Positions 47,001 through 62,000 of a DNA stretch of 64,000 nucleotides are shown here, one piece after another. The DNA lies in the NCBI RefSeq assembly GCF_018687715.1, contig NC_056752.1:13905501-13969500 (forward strand), in the 5' to 3' direction. Both the position numbers and the translations under genes were made by a program. The notes beneath the pieces were generated by a model. It ran no database searches. It was not told the origin of the DNA and saw nothing but the letters and a program-made list of their open reading frames with translations. How positions within the stretch are numbered: position 1 is the stretch's first letter; each line of letters starts with the position of its first letter. The DNA is from Carya illinoinensis (Eukaryota > Streptophyta > Magnoliopsida > Fagales > Juglandaceae).

Positions 47001-50000
47001 TTTATCAGTACATTAAATAAAAACAATTACTAATGTATAAAAAAATCCCACCAGGAAAGGGAGAAATTTTACAATTTTGTTCTCCGATGTAATTTTTGCA
47101 GAAGGAATATGTCGTGCCAATGGGACGGTAACTTGGAATGTCACTTTTACAAGAAACGCTCAGGACTGGGAACTTGAAGAGCGGATTTCTACAGCTATTT
47201 GTATTCAGCAAAGTTAGGTGGCAGTGGGGGTGACCATATGTTGTGGACTCCCACGGGGAGCAAAAAGTTTACTGTTAAATCTTTTTACAAGGTTTTGACT
47301 ATCCAACAGCCTACTTTCTTTCCGTGTAAGAGTATATGGAAGGTGTCGGTACCATCTAAAGTGACTTTCTTTACCTGGACAGCTGCACAGGGGAAGATTT
47401 TAACGGTTGATAATCTTAGGAAGCTAGGTATGATTGTCTTGGAGTGCTGCTATGTGTAAAAAGAGTGGGGAACTAATAGATCATTTGCTCTTACATTGTG
47501 AGGTGGTATCCTTAGTAGAGCCGGGCTGAGTTGGATTATGCCTAGGAGTGTGGTGGAGCTAATTGCATGCTGGAATAGGCCTCACAATAGCGCACAATTG
47601 GCAGCTGGGCGGCGGATGATACCTTTGTGCTTAATGTGGTGTCTATGGTCGGAAAGGAATGATAGGTGCTTTAACAATAAGGAGTGTGGAGTGGGGGAAA
47701 TCCATTCTCTCTTTTTCAATGGTTTTCTGCTATTGTTTTGAAGGGTGGGAATGCTCATGAGTTTTTGTCTACTTTCCAGGTTACTAGAATGTAATCAGGT
47801 GTCTCACTTTGTATACTTCCTGTGTACCTGGGCATTGCCTAGTTTCTTTCTATTCAATAAATATTATTACTTATCAAAAATTTTTTTGCATCCCCATCAT
47901 GCACGTCAATGATAATTAAAAAACACAGCATCTAGCAGAGTATTATCGCTAAATTAAAAGAACAGTATCAAGATTCAATGATGCTACCTTGATGGCAACT
48001 AGTAAACAAAATGTTGGGGGAGGGGGGGATAAATAAAAAGGAACAAAATTTTTTGACTAGCATCTAGGTTATTTACCCCCCCCTCCCCCAATTGGCATAT
48101 TTTCAACTTCATCAAATTTTTTTTTTTTGGGGGGGGGGGGGGGGGGGAATAATTCAAGCATATTTTCAAATTCATTTTTGTTCGAAAAATACAATGGTCA
48201 ATTGGCAGATCCAAAACAAATCTGGACTGCTTACACCTACCTTTAATGGAACATGCAGGGCTACATCCTAACTACACTGCTTGAGACAACATAAAAACTT
48301 GAACATAAAATCCCCAAAAAATGCAAGACACAGAGTGGAACAGTCTCCCCACAACAAAAGGAGTTTTCACCAAAGTCCCACTAAAACAGAAGCTAAGGTT
48401 TGAGTCTAACCTTCCGATTGCTTGCAAGCACAGCTTGCCTTTGATCAATAGAGTTGACACACAATGCCTGCTCAAGAATAAGGTTAAATTACTGCACAAT
48501 GGAATTGAGGATTTACAAAGATGATTTTCATAACCTACACGACATCGACAGATGAGTCGATACCAAGATATTTTACTACAGCAAGCAGTACCGTGATCAA
48601 AAGACAATAAATTAATAAAAAAAAAATATGCAGAAGTTAAGAAAGAAATATTACCTCCAAAAGCTCCCCACTTCTCTTATACACTTCTTTAGGGTTTTTG
48701 AAACTTATAACCTCCTTTGTAAGAGTTGCCTCTTTTTGCCAGGAACTTGGAAAAGCAGGGCCACTATGAATCAGACCCCCAGCAGGTGATTCCGATTCAC
48801 TACTGGCAGAACTATTCCGAAGCATGCCATCATATGTATTAGATCCCTCTCTTTCATGTACTTCCAGACCAATATATTTATCACTCCATGCGTTAGAGAG
48901 TTTCTGATCAAAACTATGTGACAAATTTACTTTTCCATGTTTAAAGCCTTCATATATTATTTTAGAATCGGCACAGATATCCCATAGTAGTTCAGAAATT
49001 GATGATTCATCTTTGCTTTTCATGACCTCAATATTTACAGTACCCTCACAGAGGTCTCTGGATTGAAGTTGACTAGATTCTTTTAACCATAGAAGAGTCA
49101 TTACCTGCAATCCATTCTCTACTTTCTGTTGTATAAATGATGCAAGTTGTTTAACATGATAAGAAGAAAGATGTGTAAGTGTGGTCTTCAATAACTCTGC
49201 CAAGCTCAACGAGACCAACCTGATCTCTTCTGTTATATTGTTGCCATCATATTCCAAATTTGTGTAATAAGATGCATAGGAAGAAAGTTTTCTGATGGAA
49301 ACACCAGGCAAACATTTATCGTCAAGTTTCTCAAATTTCTGTTTCACGAAGCTGGACATGTGTTGCCACAAACAAGTGCCGATAATTTGCCATCTTTCTT
49401 CTTCTGGCATTGAATGTATCATATCTCTAGCAAGTTTATTTTGCACACAATTTGAAGCTTGAAGGCCTTTTCCTCGGTCATCCATGGATATATTATGAGC
49501 TACTAACTCTTCAATCTGGGGAAGGAGTTTCCTCATATTTGTTACATCAGCTTCATATGGAGCATGCCCGTTCGTTAACGTGATCAAGAGCGGTTGCACC
49601 ATCAGAAGGAGAACTTTTGAATTTTTTTGAAGCCAAGCAGATGCAAAATGTACATAAAATTCAAATAAATCAAGAATCATAAGGGGTTCCATCATGAGAT
49701 CTTTAGTGATGGAGCTGGAAATAAATCGTAAAGCAGCTCTTAAACTCAATAATGATGGCATAAGGCCTTGAAAGAAGTACCCCCAAGTATCTAACCACTT
49801 GGATCTATTGTTAGCAGACATGTCATGGTCAATATTACGCAACTTGGTTTGAGGGCAGGTTATACTGCAGGCAGTAATAAACCGTGAAAATAAAAGGGAA
49901 ATTTCATTAGTAGCCTTCAACAGTGGCATACGCAGAAGAGGATATAGTATGAAACTGTCAACTTTATAGTGCTTATCTTGTGACTGATCTTGAGAAGCAG

Positions 50001-53000
50001 AACCATCCAATATATCGTATCCCATAAATAAGAGCCCATGATTACATAGTGAGACAAACATCTGTTAAAAGGGATAGAGAAAAAATAAATCAGCTGGTAG
50101 AAAGCATCTGTCAAAATATTAACAAGATGTTAACACAATATATTTTACAAACTACATACCAAGCTGACTACATGGGCAGGACTCAAGGAAAACCTCTGAT
50201 CAAACTGTGAGAGCCCTCTAAAGAACTTATGTCGGAAGTTTTCAAGTAATTCCTCATATTCATGAATCTCATACTCCTTTGAGCATGCACTAGCTCCAAC
50301 AGATTCTACAATGTTGCCTGGCCAACTTGGATGCTCTATCAGCAATTTTGAGAAGTACGGAAGTGCCAAATCTAATTTATCATGGGACTCCAGTTGAAAA
50401 GCTGCATCACCTGAAAGCCAGTTAGAGGAATCTTGTGGAGAAGGCTTTAGAATCCCGTTTAGAATTTCAAAACTGCTGACATCATCTGACCACCTCCCAT
50501 CATCTCTACTCCCAATGACACTCATGGAAGATGAAAGACACTCCAAAGCTTCAAGCTACAATGAATTTGAGAAGCAAGTCACTATTTTGTATCAGAAACA
50601 TGATGACACGACACAAAGACAGGGCCTGAAGTTGGAGATCATAAAAACATTAGAAGTCATAAGAATTTCAAAGTTTGGAGATCAGGGTTTGGTAAATAAT
50701 AAATATGTCAACCTTATTGCAGCATTCAGCAGGTGTTTGAAGCTCTAAATGGACATCTTAGCTCTGAAAGCCCTCCAAGGTAAATTAGGGTTATTTGGTG
50801 GATCCATTTTTAAGAATAGGGAGTTATTCTTACAAAGTTCAACATATAAAGGTATGCATGAGAATAAAATGCTTTATAAACGATTTGATTTCAAATAACT
50901 GCACCTTTCTCTCCCCCAGATAGATCAGTCTGTGTGGTATTTGTTGGGGTCTATGGACCTGACTCTGACAATGATAGAAGGATGTTCTAGGATGAGTTCG
51001 CTGGTCTAGTTACTAGGCTCCCCACTGAAAAGTTTACAACTAGTTCCCAGCCCTAAATGGAGTTCTACTTTATAATTGAGCACAATCTTATTGATCTTCT
51101 CATGGATGGGGGGACCAACCCTAATTGAAGAAGACATGATCTACTATTGGAACAATCTTAGCTTCTTCTTCATCTTTATTTATTTATTTATTTATTTTTT
51201 TTATTTTTTATGTCGGGGAACCTCTCCAAGGCAGGGCCCTTTGGACCCACCCCTGCAGAATAAACCCCGGTCCCGTGTACCGCACCGTCAGAAGTTTCCC
51301 TACACGGAACTGGTTAAATCGCTGGCTTTTCATCAGGGAGTGTGGCCCAAAAGGATTGTTTGCACCCATGAGGTGTTGAACCTTGGACCTTGAAGGGAAT
51401 GAGACCCCCAGACCAAGGCCTTCACCACTTGGGCCAACCCCTTGATGTATCCTAGTGAAAACTCTCATGATTGCTATGATAGTTTTCCTATTTTGTTGGA
51501 CTGCAATAAGAGGCTGAGGTAGTGAATATTTCAATTTTAAAAATATGTGGCTACTCTCAAAAGGATTTGTGGAATGGGTGGAGGGGTAGAATTCTTGTCG
51601 CTTTCAAGGCTCGAGTTGTGTTTTGAGTGTAAACTAAAGGCATTGAAAGCCAATCTAAGTATGTTGAACAAGGAAACTTTTGGAGATGTGGGGAGAGAAG
51701 CAAATGTTCCTCTTGAAGGAGTCAAGTGTCTATTGAAGAAGAGAGGGCCCTAGCTGTGGAGGAGAAGGCGAAGAGAAATACAACCATTAGAGAGTTGGAA
51801 AAGACTAGTCTCCTGGAGGAAGTGAGTTGGAGAAAAAATCAAAGCGATGATCTTGATTGGTGCTGCATGCGAACAAGGGATGGAGAAATAGTGGACCACT
51901 AGCTACTACATTGTGAGGCAGCTAGTCCTACTGCCTTTAGCCTATTGGGGTTGAGTTGGGTCATGCCACAATAGGTGGCTGATCTTCTTTGTTGGAATGG
52001 AAGGCTTGACAGCCTACCAAAGGAAATTTGTGGAAAATGACGCCAATTTGACAATCTGAGGAAACGGGTCTTATCATTATGGATTGGTGTTACTAATGTA
52101 AGGAAAAGGGGAAACTGTGGATCATCTTGTTGCATGTGAGGAGGCCAGGTTTTTATTGGATGATATCTTCAACTGAACAGGTGTGGCATGGGTTATGCCT
52201 GGAAGGGTAGAGGATATTTTTAAGTCTTGGAAAGGCCTTAGGGGCAATGTTCACATCACTGCTATGTAGAAGGACAGAAATGCTAGATGCTTCAAAGAAT
52301 GGCAGCGTTTCTTGGAAGAGTCAAAGAGATTCTTTTTTAACACTCTATTTTCTTGGGCTTCTGTCATTGTTTGTAATGGGGATAGGTTTCATAATTTGCT
52401 TGTATCCCTCACTAGTGGTTTATAGGTGTATACTTCCAGTGTACTAGGGCTATGCCTTTTTCTATCAATTAAGTTTTACTTACTTATCAATAAAAAATTG
52501 CCTGATGTGGTGTATTTGGAGGAAGAGGAATGATTGCAGATTTGAAAATTGTCCGAAGAACAAGGAAGAGGGAATTCTTCATTAAATATGTCTCATTTGG
52601 ATGGCAGTCTTCTTAAGTCCTTCCAGCCCGTGTTTTTCAGACAATCGTGACCTTTTTACTCTTTCTAATTAGGTGTTTCCATTGTATACTCTTGTAAATG
52701 ATTTTGCATTTTAAAAAAGTCATCTTAGAAAAAAATTGACAAATAAAGTTATGCATGACTCTCGACCATTATGAATTGTTTCATTAAAGAGTAACATCTT
52801 AAGCATGCCATGCGATTTGTTTGTGATAGCATAAAAATGATAATCACTACGCATGAATGGTAATAGTAAGGACAACACAAATGAGTGCAACAATAGAAAA
52901 GCAATTTGGTATCCGAACCTTTCATCAACAGACATAGGTTGAAAATCATGCAGGAAAAGAAGAAGAACTTGTGAACAGATTTATACTATAAAGTTATAAT

Positions 53001-56000
53001 ATTTACAATGTATCTGAACATAATTTATTTATTTACTTTTATGACAAGGAATCCCGGCGACCTTGCAAAATGCTACATGTCTTTAACCTGGTTAAATAAT
53101 TGGCTTTTCCACATACGGATGTGGCCCCTAGAAATTGTTTGCACCCAAGGGTTCGAACCTAGTGGGATCGTACTACCAAGATTAGGCCCTTACCACTTTA
53201 GCCAACCCCTAGGGGTTGTATCAAAATGTTATTCATATACTAAAACATTACCAAAATGCTATATACTCATCCAGCATAAACCCCTATTACAATATCATGA
53301 ACTGAAAAATGAACTTACAGGAAGCCCACATCTTTTTAAGGCAGTAGATGTCATCAAAGTTGCCCACCTACTCAGAACTGCTGTATTTTGCTCCCCTACT
53401 GCATTCCTCAAGCTATTTTTGGAGGCTAGCATTTGGCAATAAAGACCAATATTTGGCTCCAAGAACGCAACATGCTTGGACGAAAACACAGACTTTTCAG
53501 CCATGGTATTGATCTGGAAACCAAGCATGCTAAAAAATGATTGCAAGTAATTCCCCATTTCCCACTGCAAATCAAGAAGTCCTTGTAAATTATGCTATCA
53601 TCAAAGGCAGGGAGAATTCGTACATATGGCTATTCATAAGAATATCCTTTTGAAACATAATAAGAAAGCATTTCTATCCCGCAAACCTCCAGAAGGCTGG
53701 CAAGCCAGTAGTCTCTTTTCTCAATGCTTGATGGAAGTAAAAACTTTGCTTTTAGATGATGCTGTAATGGTCCACCACGCTCCTCAACAAGTTGAGAAAT
53801 TACTATTGCAAGCTGTTCATCCCCAAGGTTCTTTGAGCAAACATTGAGAGCTGAATAGGTATCACCCCCAAGCAGAAAGAAAGCAATGGCCAGCTCTAGC
53901 TGATGTCTCCCCATTAAAACATAAGCATTCTTCAAAGCAGCTGCCTTGTTTTTTTCCTCCTGTAGCAGTAATTAATGCAAATGCATATTCATGAATTAAC
54001 CAGTTTATAGTTCATCTAAATTGTCTCCAAATAACACAAACGAGAAATATGAGAAAGAAGCGAGGTTTAGGCGATTGACTTCTTCTGAGAAACACATTGG
54101 AAAAAGAGCCTCTGTAATTGTTTTATCCAAGCTTCCAACAGAAATAAATCAACAACTTTTTTTTTTTTTTGTCCTTTAAGCGTCAACAAGTTAACCTGAT
54201 ATAACTCGAGAATACCTGAAAATTCCGTGCAAGAAAAGCCACCAAAGGCTTATCCTTCTCGTCCTTGCTGATTTTAAAAAGACCAGCCAACACTTGAAGT
54301 CTATTCAAAGCTATATATAACAGAGCACAATCCTTGGGATCTTTGTTTTTAAGATATTGTGATCTTGCCAGTTTCTCCATCTACAGTAAAAAAACCTTTA
54401 TTAAAATTTTTTAAAGAGTAAAGATACAGACTAGAACTCATCTCAATACCTTGTCAACGAGGATGGGTGCTGTTACTATGGTTCATAAAGAACCGTGTCC
54501 AAAAGAGAGGCGAGGGGGTAACTGCTATTTATCATAAACAAAAACATACCATATACTGTATGCAAAATAGTAAGAGACAATTAAGAATTGTGTTGTAAAC
54601 ACCTATGATCATAGCTGATGTGAAATCAACTTGTACCCCTTCCATCGATGGCTTGGTCACCAAGATATATAGACTCCCAAAACCAAAAAGACAGAATCAG
54701 AAATCATCAGCCATTTTAACCCGCATAATTATTGTGAATTCAAACATTGTATAGCTGCTGCATCCAACCTTGGTACTGACTAATAAAACGAGCTGTTTGA
54801 CATAGCTCAGAAAGCCCCAAACTAACCAACAAGTTGGACATAAGAATCCTTGGATGTTATATATCCATCCATACAATTCAATTGAATCCAATTAGCAAAG
54901 AGGTGTTCATACTAGTTTCCAAGAATAGACGATAGAATGGCGCTACCTCTATCTCCAAAGGAGTTAGATGTTTTTATGCCAGCAACACAAGCTAGAGCAC
55001 ATTGAATTGTTGATGTTGGAGTGATAGAATAAAATAACAAGGATTTTGATAAAACAATAGGCAATTAGAAATTTTATCCAATGATGGTATTACCTACTAC
55101 CTTCAGGGGATGATTTATCAGACATTATTTAGAAAAAATGCTCAGGTGAAAAGGACAATCTTTTTTTGTTACCGTCTAAAAATGGAAACATTTTCCTTGT
55201 ATGATGGAACAAGAATAATGATAATATTTATTACCCATGCACGCAATTGTGTTGTATTAGTAAACCAATATCCAACTCCAATAGCCCGCATTTCTTGCCA
55301 AGTTGGTTCATTAGGTAGAAAAGAACCAAATAAAATTTCTTGGGAATCAGAGTGGTATGCCCATACAATCAACCTAGAGTCAACAATCAACTCTTTCATA
55401 GATGCCGGTCTACCAGTCATCCGGAAAAAATGTAATTGCTCAAACCTCAACGCCACCCAAAACCTGGAAGGGGAAATAAAAGAATTTAACATTAAGAGAA
55501 AAGGAAAATCATGATTCGATTAAGAAAAGAAAATTTTGGTCACTTCTCCCTATGCTTTATACCAATTGAGATTTGCCCTTGGTGCTTTTTTTATGAGGAA
55601 TAACCCATCATGCCATGACAAATTTTGAATTAAGTCCCCCTGTTATAAATTCCATTCACTCAACTTAACTGAAAACACGTGGCAGTCTGAAACAATGCCA
55701 CGTGGTAATATTATTTTCATAATTAAAAATTACAAAAAAATAAAATTTAAATAATTTGTTTTAAAAAATAAACAATAGAAGAAAATAAAAGAAAAACAAT
55801 AGCACAGGGGGCACCAGGAGGTGGCCGAGCTCAGGCCACCGTGTGGCTGACTCCAGCCACCCACCGGTGGCCTGACATGGAGGCAAAGATCTAGCCACTA
55901 CGTGGGTGCCCAAAATGAACCATGTGGTGGCCAGAGCACCTAGTTGCCTTTACGCCAGTTTTTTTTTTTTTTTAAATAAGTTCTTAAGATTTTATTTATA

Positions 56001-59000
56001 TTTTTATATAAACTTAATTAAGATAATAGTATTTTCCATGTGGTGGTGTTTCAGACTGCCATGTTTTTTCCATTAAGTGGAGTATACGGAATTTCTAACT
56101 GATGGGCTTGATTCAAAATTTGACATAACACGAGCTGCTATTCCTAAAAAGGGAAAATGAAAACATGAGGTGAATCTCAATTGGGGAAAAGAACAGGGGC
56201 TTACTAACCAAGTTTTGCTTGAAAAAAATATAAAAACAATGCTAATGACACTTTAGATAGGGAAAACAAAGTCAGCTATTAACAATGCATAAACTTAGAG
56301 CAAACAAATATAATTTAATACTGCACTACTGGATATATTAACTCAATAGAGGCATCAAATTACAAAAAAATAGCAATTTAATACTAGTATCTTCGAATAA
56401 ATATAAAATACAAATATCTCTTGTTATTATCTGCTGAAGGACTTCTATTTTTTGAAATTCCATTTTTTCATAATGACTCCAATTTGATGGACTACAGCCT
56501 TGTAAAACCTAATAAAGTGAACAAGCAACATTGAACCACCATCCATGTTTGACTGGCACGCTACAGTTTTTGAGGGCACAAAATTCATGTTACAGCAACA
56601 ACTATGCATTAAAAAATTTCAAGTTTAAAGTAATAATCGCTACATGTTTTCCTTCTTTTTTATATCCTTTCTTTTTGTTGACATTTCTGACAAATTAGAT
56701 CATTTCTTCCAATTCTCCATGACCAATATTGACACCACAGAACGCCCTTAACCCTATCTAGAGAACTTTACTTAGTATGCTCATAGTTTCTATCCACGCA
56801 AGTTTGTAAGTGCATCCTCTGTAAGAATCGATGGTTATTTAGTTAATGATTCTTGACATTCTATTGAAAACTGTCATTTAAAAATAAAACACCAGCATAA
56901 AAGATCCAGTAAAAATAAAAATCTTTTGGCAAGCAAATCTTGCAAAACGGATATCAGAAAACATCATGGAAAAACACATAATTCATCAGATACAGATTAG
57001 ATTCAGACGTACCTTCGCCCAGGTTCATCAAGACTTTCATAGGCAGAAGTCTGTGCAGTACTAAGTTCACTGAGAAGATCTGTAATTGCAACAATTTGAT
57101 TCTTCTCTGTGTTGGTTATAGCTGCTAGCTGATGCAAGTTCTCAAGAGTCTCAACAAAACCACTAAGTTCAGATTTTTTGGAAGAGGAAGGGAAGATATT
57201 ATTGGAAGCAAAAGATTCAGAATCGGACGCAAATTGGAACATGCTGCTCTGAAATTGAGATGATGTTGTCGTCAAATCTCCACCCCATTGAAATCCTTTA
57301 TAAGTTGAATTTCTGAAAAGACTTCCATCAAAATAATCCGACAAAAGGATCTCTGGGATTATGCAGCAGGTCTTTGTGGAGATATTTTTCATCTTAGTAG
57401 CATAATTAGAAGTAAGACATTCAACAAGATGCCTCACAGCCATATATGCACGTTTCCAATTCCCTAAACACATTAGAAATACAACTCTTTAATTAATACA
57501 TCCAAAGAAAAGCTTTTCAACTGGAGAATTATGAGCTAGAGAAGCAATATTGCCCTAGAAATTCCAAAACTAAATTGACAAGGGAACCAATAATTTATCT
57601 CTTTATCTTTTTGTATTAGTTATGGATGCTTTGAGTCGTATGATCAAAGTGGCTGTGAATATATATCAGTCACTGGGTTCTCCTATAACAAATGGTCATA
57701 TGATTAGGCTTAGTTTGGATACAGAAACGGTTTCATTTCATCTCATCATTACAATTTTTCCAAATTCCAACACAAAATATAATAAACAATTCAACTTTTT
57801 CAAATCCCAAAAAAATAATAATATTAAAAAATAATATTCTAACAATATTTTATTCAAATTTCAACTTTCATCTAAAACCATCTCACCTCATCTCATTATC
57901 CAAACCACACCTTAAGAGTAGTCAAGATATTTAAAACGGAGGCAAAACAGTTAGAATATTTCCACCCAATGACATGCATAATTACCCAAATCAGACAACA
58001 GCATAATTATGGTCCGTGGTATAAAATTTTAAAAGTTGATCCTTAGAGTGAGCTCTGCATAGCAAATTGATCCTCCATACTAGTGTGGCAACTATTATCC
58101 ATGTCCTGACGGATATGGTTTCAAAATGTGGTAAAACTGCATGGTCATAACTAAAAAATAAAAAAGTCAAATGTCACAAAAACAATAAAAACTTAAACTT
58201 GGGAAAATGAACATCGAATTTTAAGAAAAAACTAAAAAAACTAAACCATGAACAAAAACCAAAGAAACTTAAATTGAAATAAGCATATCTAAAAAATGAA
58301 CTAAAGTTAGAACTTAAAAACTAAAAGAAAAAACCAAAAATTAGAAAAAACTTAAATTAAATATCTAAACTTAAAGTAACTAGTATGATAAATTCAACTA
58401 AAACTAGAAAAGAAGAATCAATTTTTTAATAAAAAAAACTTTAAAAAATAATAGAAAAACCAATCAGCAAGAACTTCGATTTTAAGACTGTGGCTTGCAA
58501 TGACCCCATGGGTGGAGGAGATTTACTGGCTCCCTTAGGGTGGCAGTGTGCACCCTGGGCAGAGGACAACCAAAAAGGTGGTTGCAAGCACACACTCTCC
58601 TTCTTTCTTTCTTTGTTTTCACTTTTTAAATTTATTTTTTATTTTTAATTGGTCTTATGAGTTAGATTATGTAACTTTTTTTTTAAAGCGCTCACTATAT
58701 AGCTATGACATGTGTCAAAATCTAATTAAATGTAACATGGCAAATTGGTGTCAACATTGTCCCTGACAAATCTAATGGTAAATGGATGGATGGATGAATT
58801 TGATGTGGGACTAACCTTGGGATAGAGTTTTTGAACTTTTTTACCACAGGGACCAAGTTTGTAATCAGATCAAACCCCAGGACCCTTACAATAATTATCC
58901 ATTTTTTGGCCGTGACTCAAATTCGTAAATCTGAATCTTAACAGTGCCATGGCACTAAAATCAGAGGTTCAAACAAGTAGTTAATAATTCATAATACCTG

Positions 59001-62000
59001 AAAATATATTCATAAGTAGAGTTTCAGGGTGATAACTAGGTAAAGATCCGCTAAACCTCTCCACTACTTCTGGCAAGCTCCATAAACCAATCTTCGAACC
59101 TGAATCACATTTCAATCGATCCCTTGCTATGAACAAACTGCTGGCAGGGAAATCATTCTTCTTATGCATCTCTACAGATGGCTGAGACTCACATGATTGT
59201 TTAAAATTCCCAATGTCACAATCAGTGAAAACTGCAGAAAGAATTTCCTCATTTGCTCGATCATCACAATGAGGGAAACTTTCCTCAATATAATTCAGAT
59301 GGCACTTAGCCTTATGTTCTTTAAGAATGTGGAACAGCCATTGACAAGATACACGGAAGTAATTATCATGAATAACCACAGTTGCAGCTTTGGGTCCCCA
59401 GTGAAAGTCATGAATGGGAGGAAGAGTGTGAGTGAATGCAATGCAAACCCATATGTCCATTTTCGAATATTTTTCAGAGCCCAACAAATTGTGACTTCCA
59501 AACCGCTTTGTTGCATATACTCGCAACTCATTCTGCATGCATACTCCAAGTAATAACTGACCATTTCCTAAAGCTAACCAATTTAAAGCAATGACGCCTT
59601 TATCAAGGAATAATGTATCTTCTAACATAAAAGTCCCTGCACATGTAAGGCGTACAGAGTGCCATATATGAAGGGTGCTGACAGTATTCAGATGATGTTC
59701 CACACAGACGGTTGCAATCTTCTGACCACAATCAGTCAAGCATATGGAACTAACAGGCCCTTGATGTGCAACAAACATACCAACAAGCTCCCATGGCACA
59801 TGAGGGGTTGAGGCCTTACCAGCGTTACTTCTCCACAGTTTCAAACTTCCATCAGAGCAGCCAGTGGCCATGATATATGCAGGATAACTGCCATACATAT
59901 CATTGATTGAATCCAGCTTTTGTTGGTTATGAGTCAGACTACCTGGACAGACCACAGCAAAACTTGTAACCTGATCATGGTAGTGAGGATCTGGTAAATG
60001 TGATGAGCAAGGATTTACGCCAAGACGGTATCTTTTACCAGAAAAAGCACCTTCAAACATCCATGTGCTGCCTTCTGAGCCATCTTTGGTGTGAAAATTA
60101 CATTCACAGTAGCTTGCGGATAGATCAGAACAATGAAAGGTCATTTCCCATGATAGAGCCCGAAACTCTTTCATCCATATCCCCAAAAGCATAAATTTAT
60201 TGTACTTGAAGGTCTTATCACAAGTAGAAGACAATGGAATTGAAAAGATATTTGTGGGACCATCCTCATATGGACCATGGCCAGTGAAAGGTATGGTGAA
60301 TAAGTAGTGACATTCTATATTTTCTGCTTTGTTGTGGTGGATTGTAACTATAAAGCAATCAATTCCTCCAATGTGTCCCATAAGAAGAAACAGTTCATCA
60401 TTCAGTACTGAAGGTGCCCACCTCAAGCATGTATATTTGGGAAATGAATCTTGAATCACAAGTTTTCCACAAAGCTTCCATGTTGGAAGCAATGATGGAC
60501 AACCCAGAATGCCGTTGGAAATTGTAGTAAGTGACCAAAAAAGAAGCAATCCATTAGAATCTAGAGAAACGGCCAGTTCAACTTCACAGCTATCAGGATG
60601 TGCAGCAACTTGTAAGATCTTTCCAGCATGACCACCTAAGTTCAGAATTCCACTGGCAGAACATGATAAAAAGCCATCTGTCCTGGATTTACTAGGAGAA
60701 GTATCCTCTATATTACTAGATGCCTTGGTATGTAACAGTGACCAAACTAAAGAATCACAAGGTAATAAATGAATCAAAGAACACATAATTGGTGGACCGG
60801 ACAAGCGGTTCCTCAACATAACAAATTTATTAAGAAGTAACCTGTTTTTAGAATTTGAAAAACTAGTCCCACAACATTCTCCCTCTTCTAGGCCCTGCAA
60901 TTCTTGTCTCCTCCATAATGTAACTCGGGGAAACCGCATTGGGGAGATGTCATCAAGACAGTGGATAGCCCAAAAATAAACCAGCTTTTCTGGACCAAAT
61001 CCAACTAACCACTCACATCTGCCTGCCTTGTCATGCTCCAATCCCTCAGTGGACAAAATTTGGTCCACTCCATCACCAGTTTTTAAAAGGCCCCAAATTT
61101 CTGTGGTCCACAACACATATACATCCATGCCCAGAGTTCCATTCAGGGCCTGGTTAATCTCAATTACAGCAACTACACAAAAAGATCGCCTGGCAGTTTC
61201 GCGATCAATGGTGTCCTTTCCAGTTTTTCTGACCCTTCCATTATCCATCTCACACCATAACCTTACTGTTCCATCTAAGCAGCATGTTAGCAGCAGTTGT
61301 CTCCGTGAATGTTTTCCATCTCTATTCAATTGTCTTCCTGTCAATGGCCTCCACTGGATCATTGACACAGATAAAGGATGAGGTAGCTCAGCTTTTGTGT
61401 AATCAGATTTTCCAGTACTCCAACATACGAACACACATTTGCTAACCGCATCAACCATTGATCCTTCAATCTGAGGGTCACTATGATAAGCTGCTGTAGC
61501 GAAAGGTCCCTCAACTGACCACGTTGCAGAGACCAGAGTTTGGGGGCACTCTGCTTTAAGCTTCCAAGCTATTTCCCAGGACTTGCTGTTGTTTCTCCAT
61601 AAAACCACCTCAATTCCACCAGCAATTATCCCGTTCCCAGAGCCCGTCCATTCGACTGCCTCCACCTTTGTACATTGTACAAGCACTGCATTCTGACTCC
61701 AACAAAAAGAACCTGAACATATGAGTAACAAATTCGTACTTTAAGATACCAATATCAGAATGAAAAAAGTAAAATTAAAAAGAATAGAGAAAGTCAAATA
61801 CAGTCAATCTCTCGGAAATCCGTGTGCCATCTTACTCAGAATTTATCAGATATCTGAAAATCATAATTAATTCGACGATGTTGGGTCGTTTTTAGCACAA
61901 AATGAGCATGCTAACTGTAATCAAATAACGTTAAATTACTCAAGACTTCAAGCTTCAATTCCTTTCCCTTGCTCAATTATCTGGGAAACCAAACATTAAA

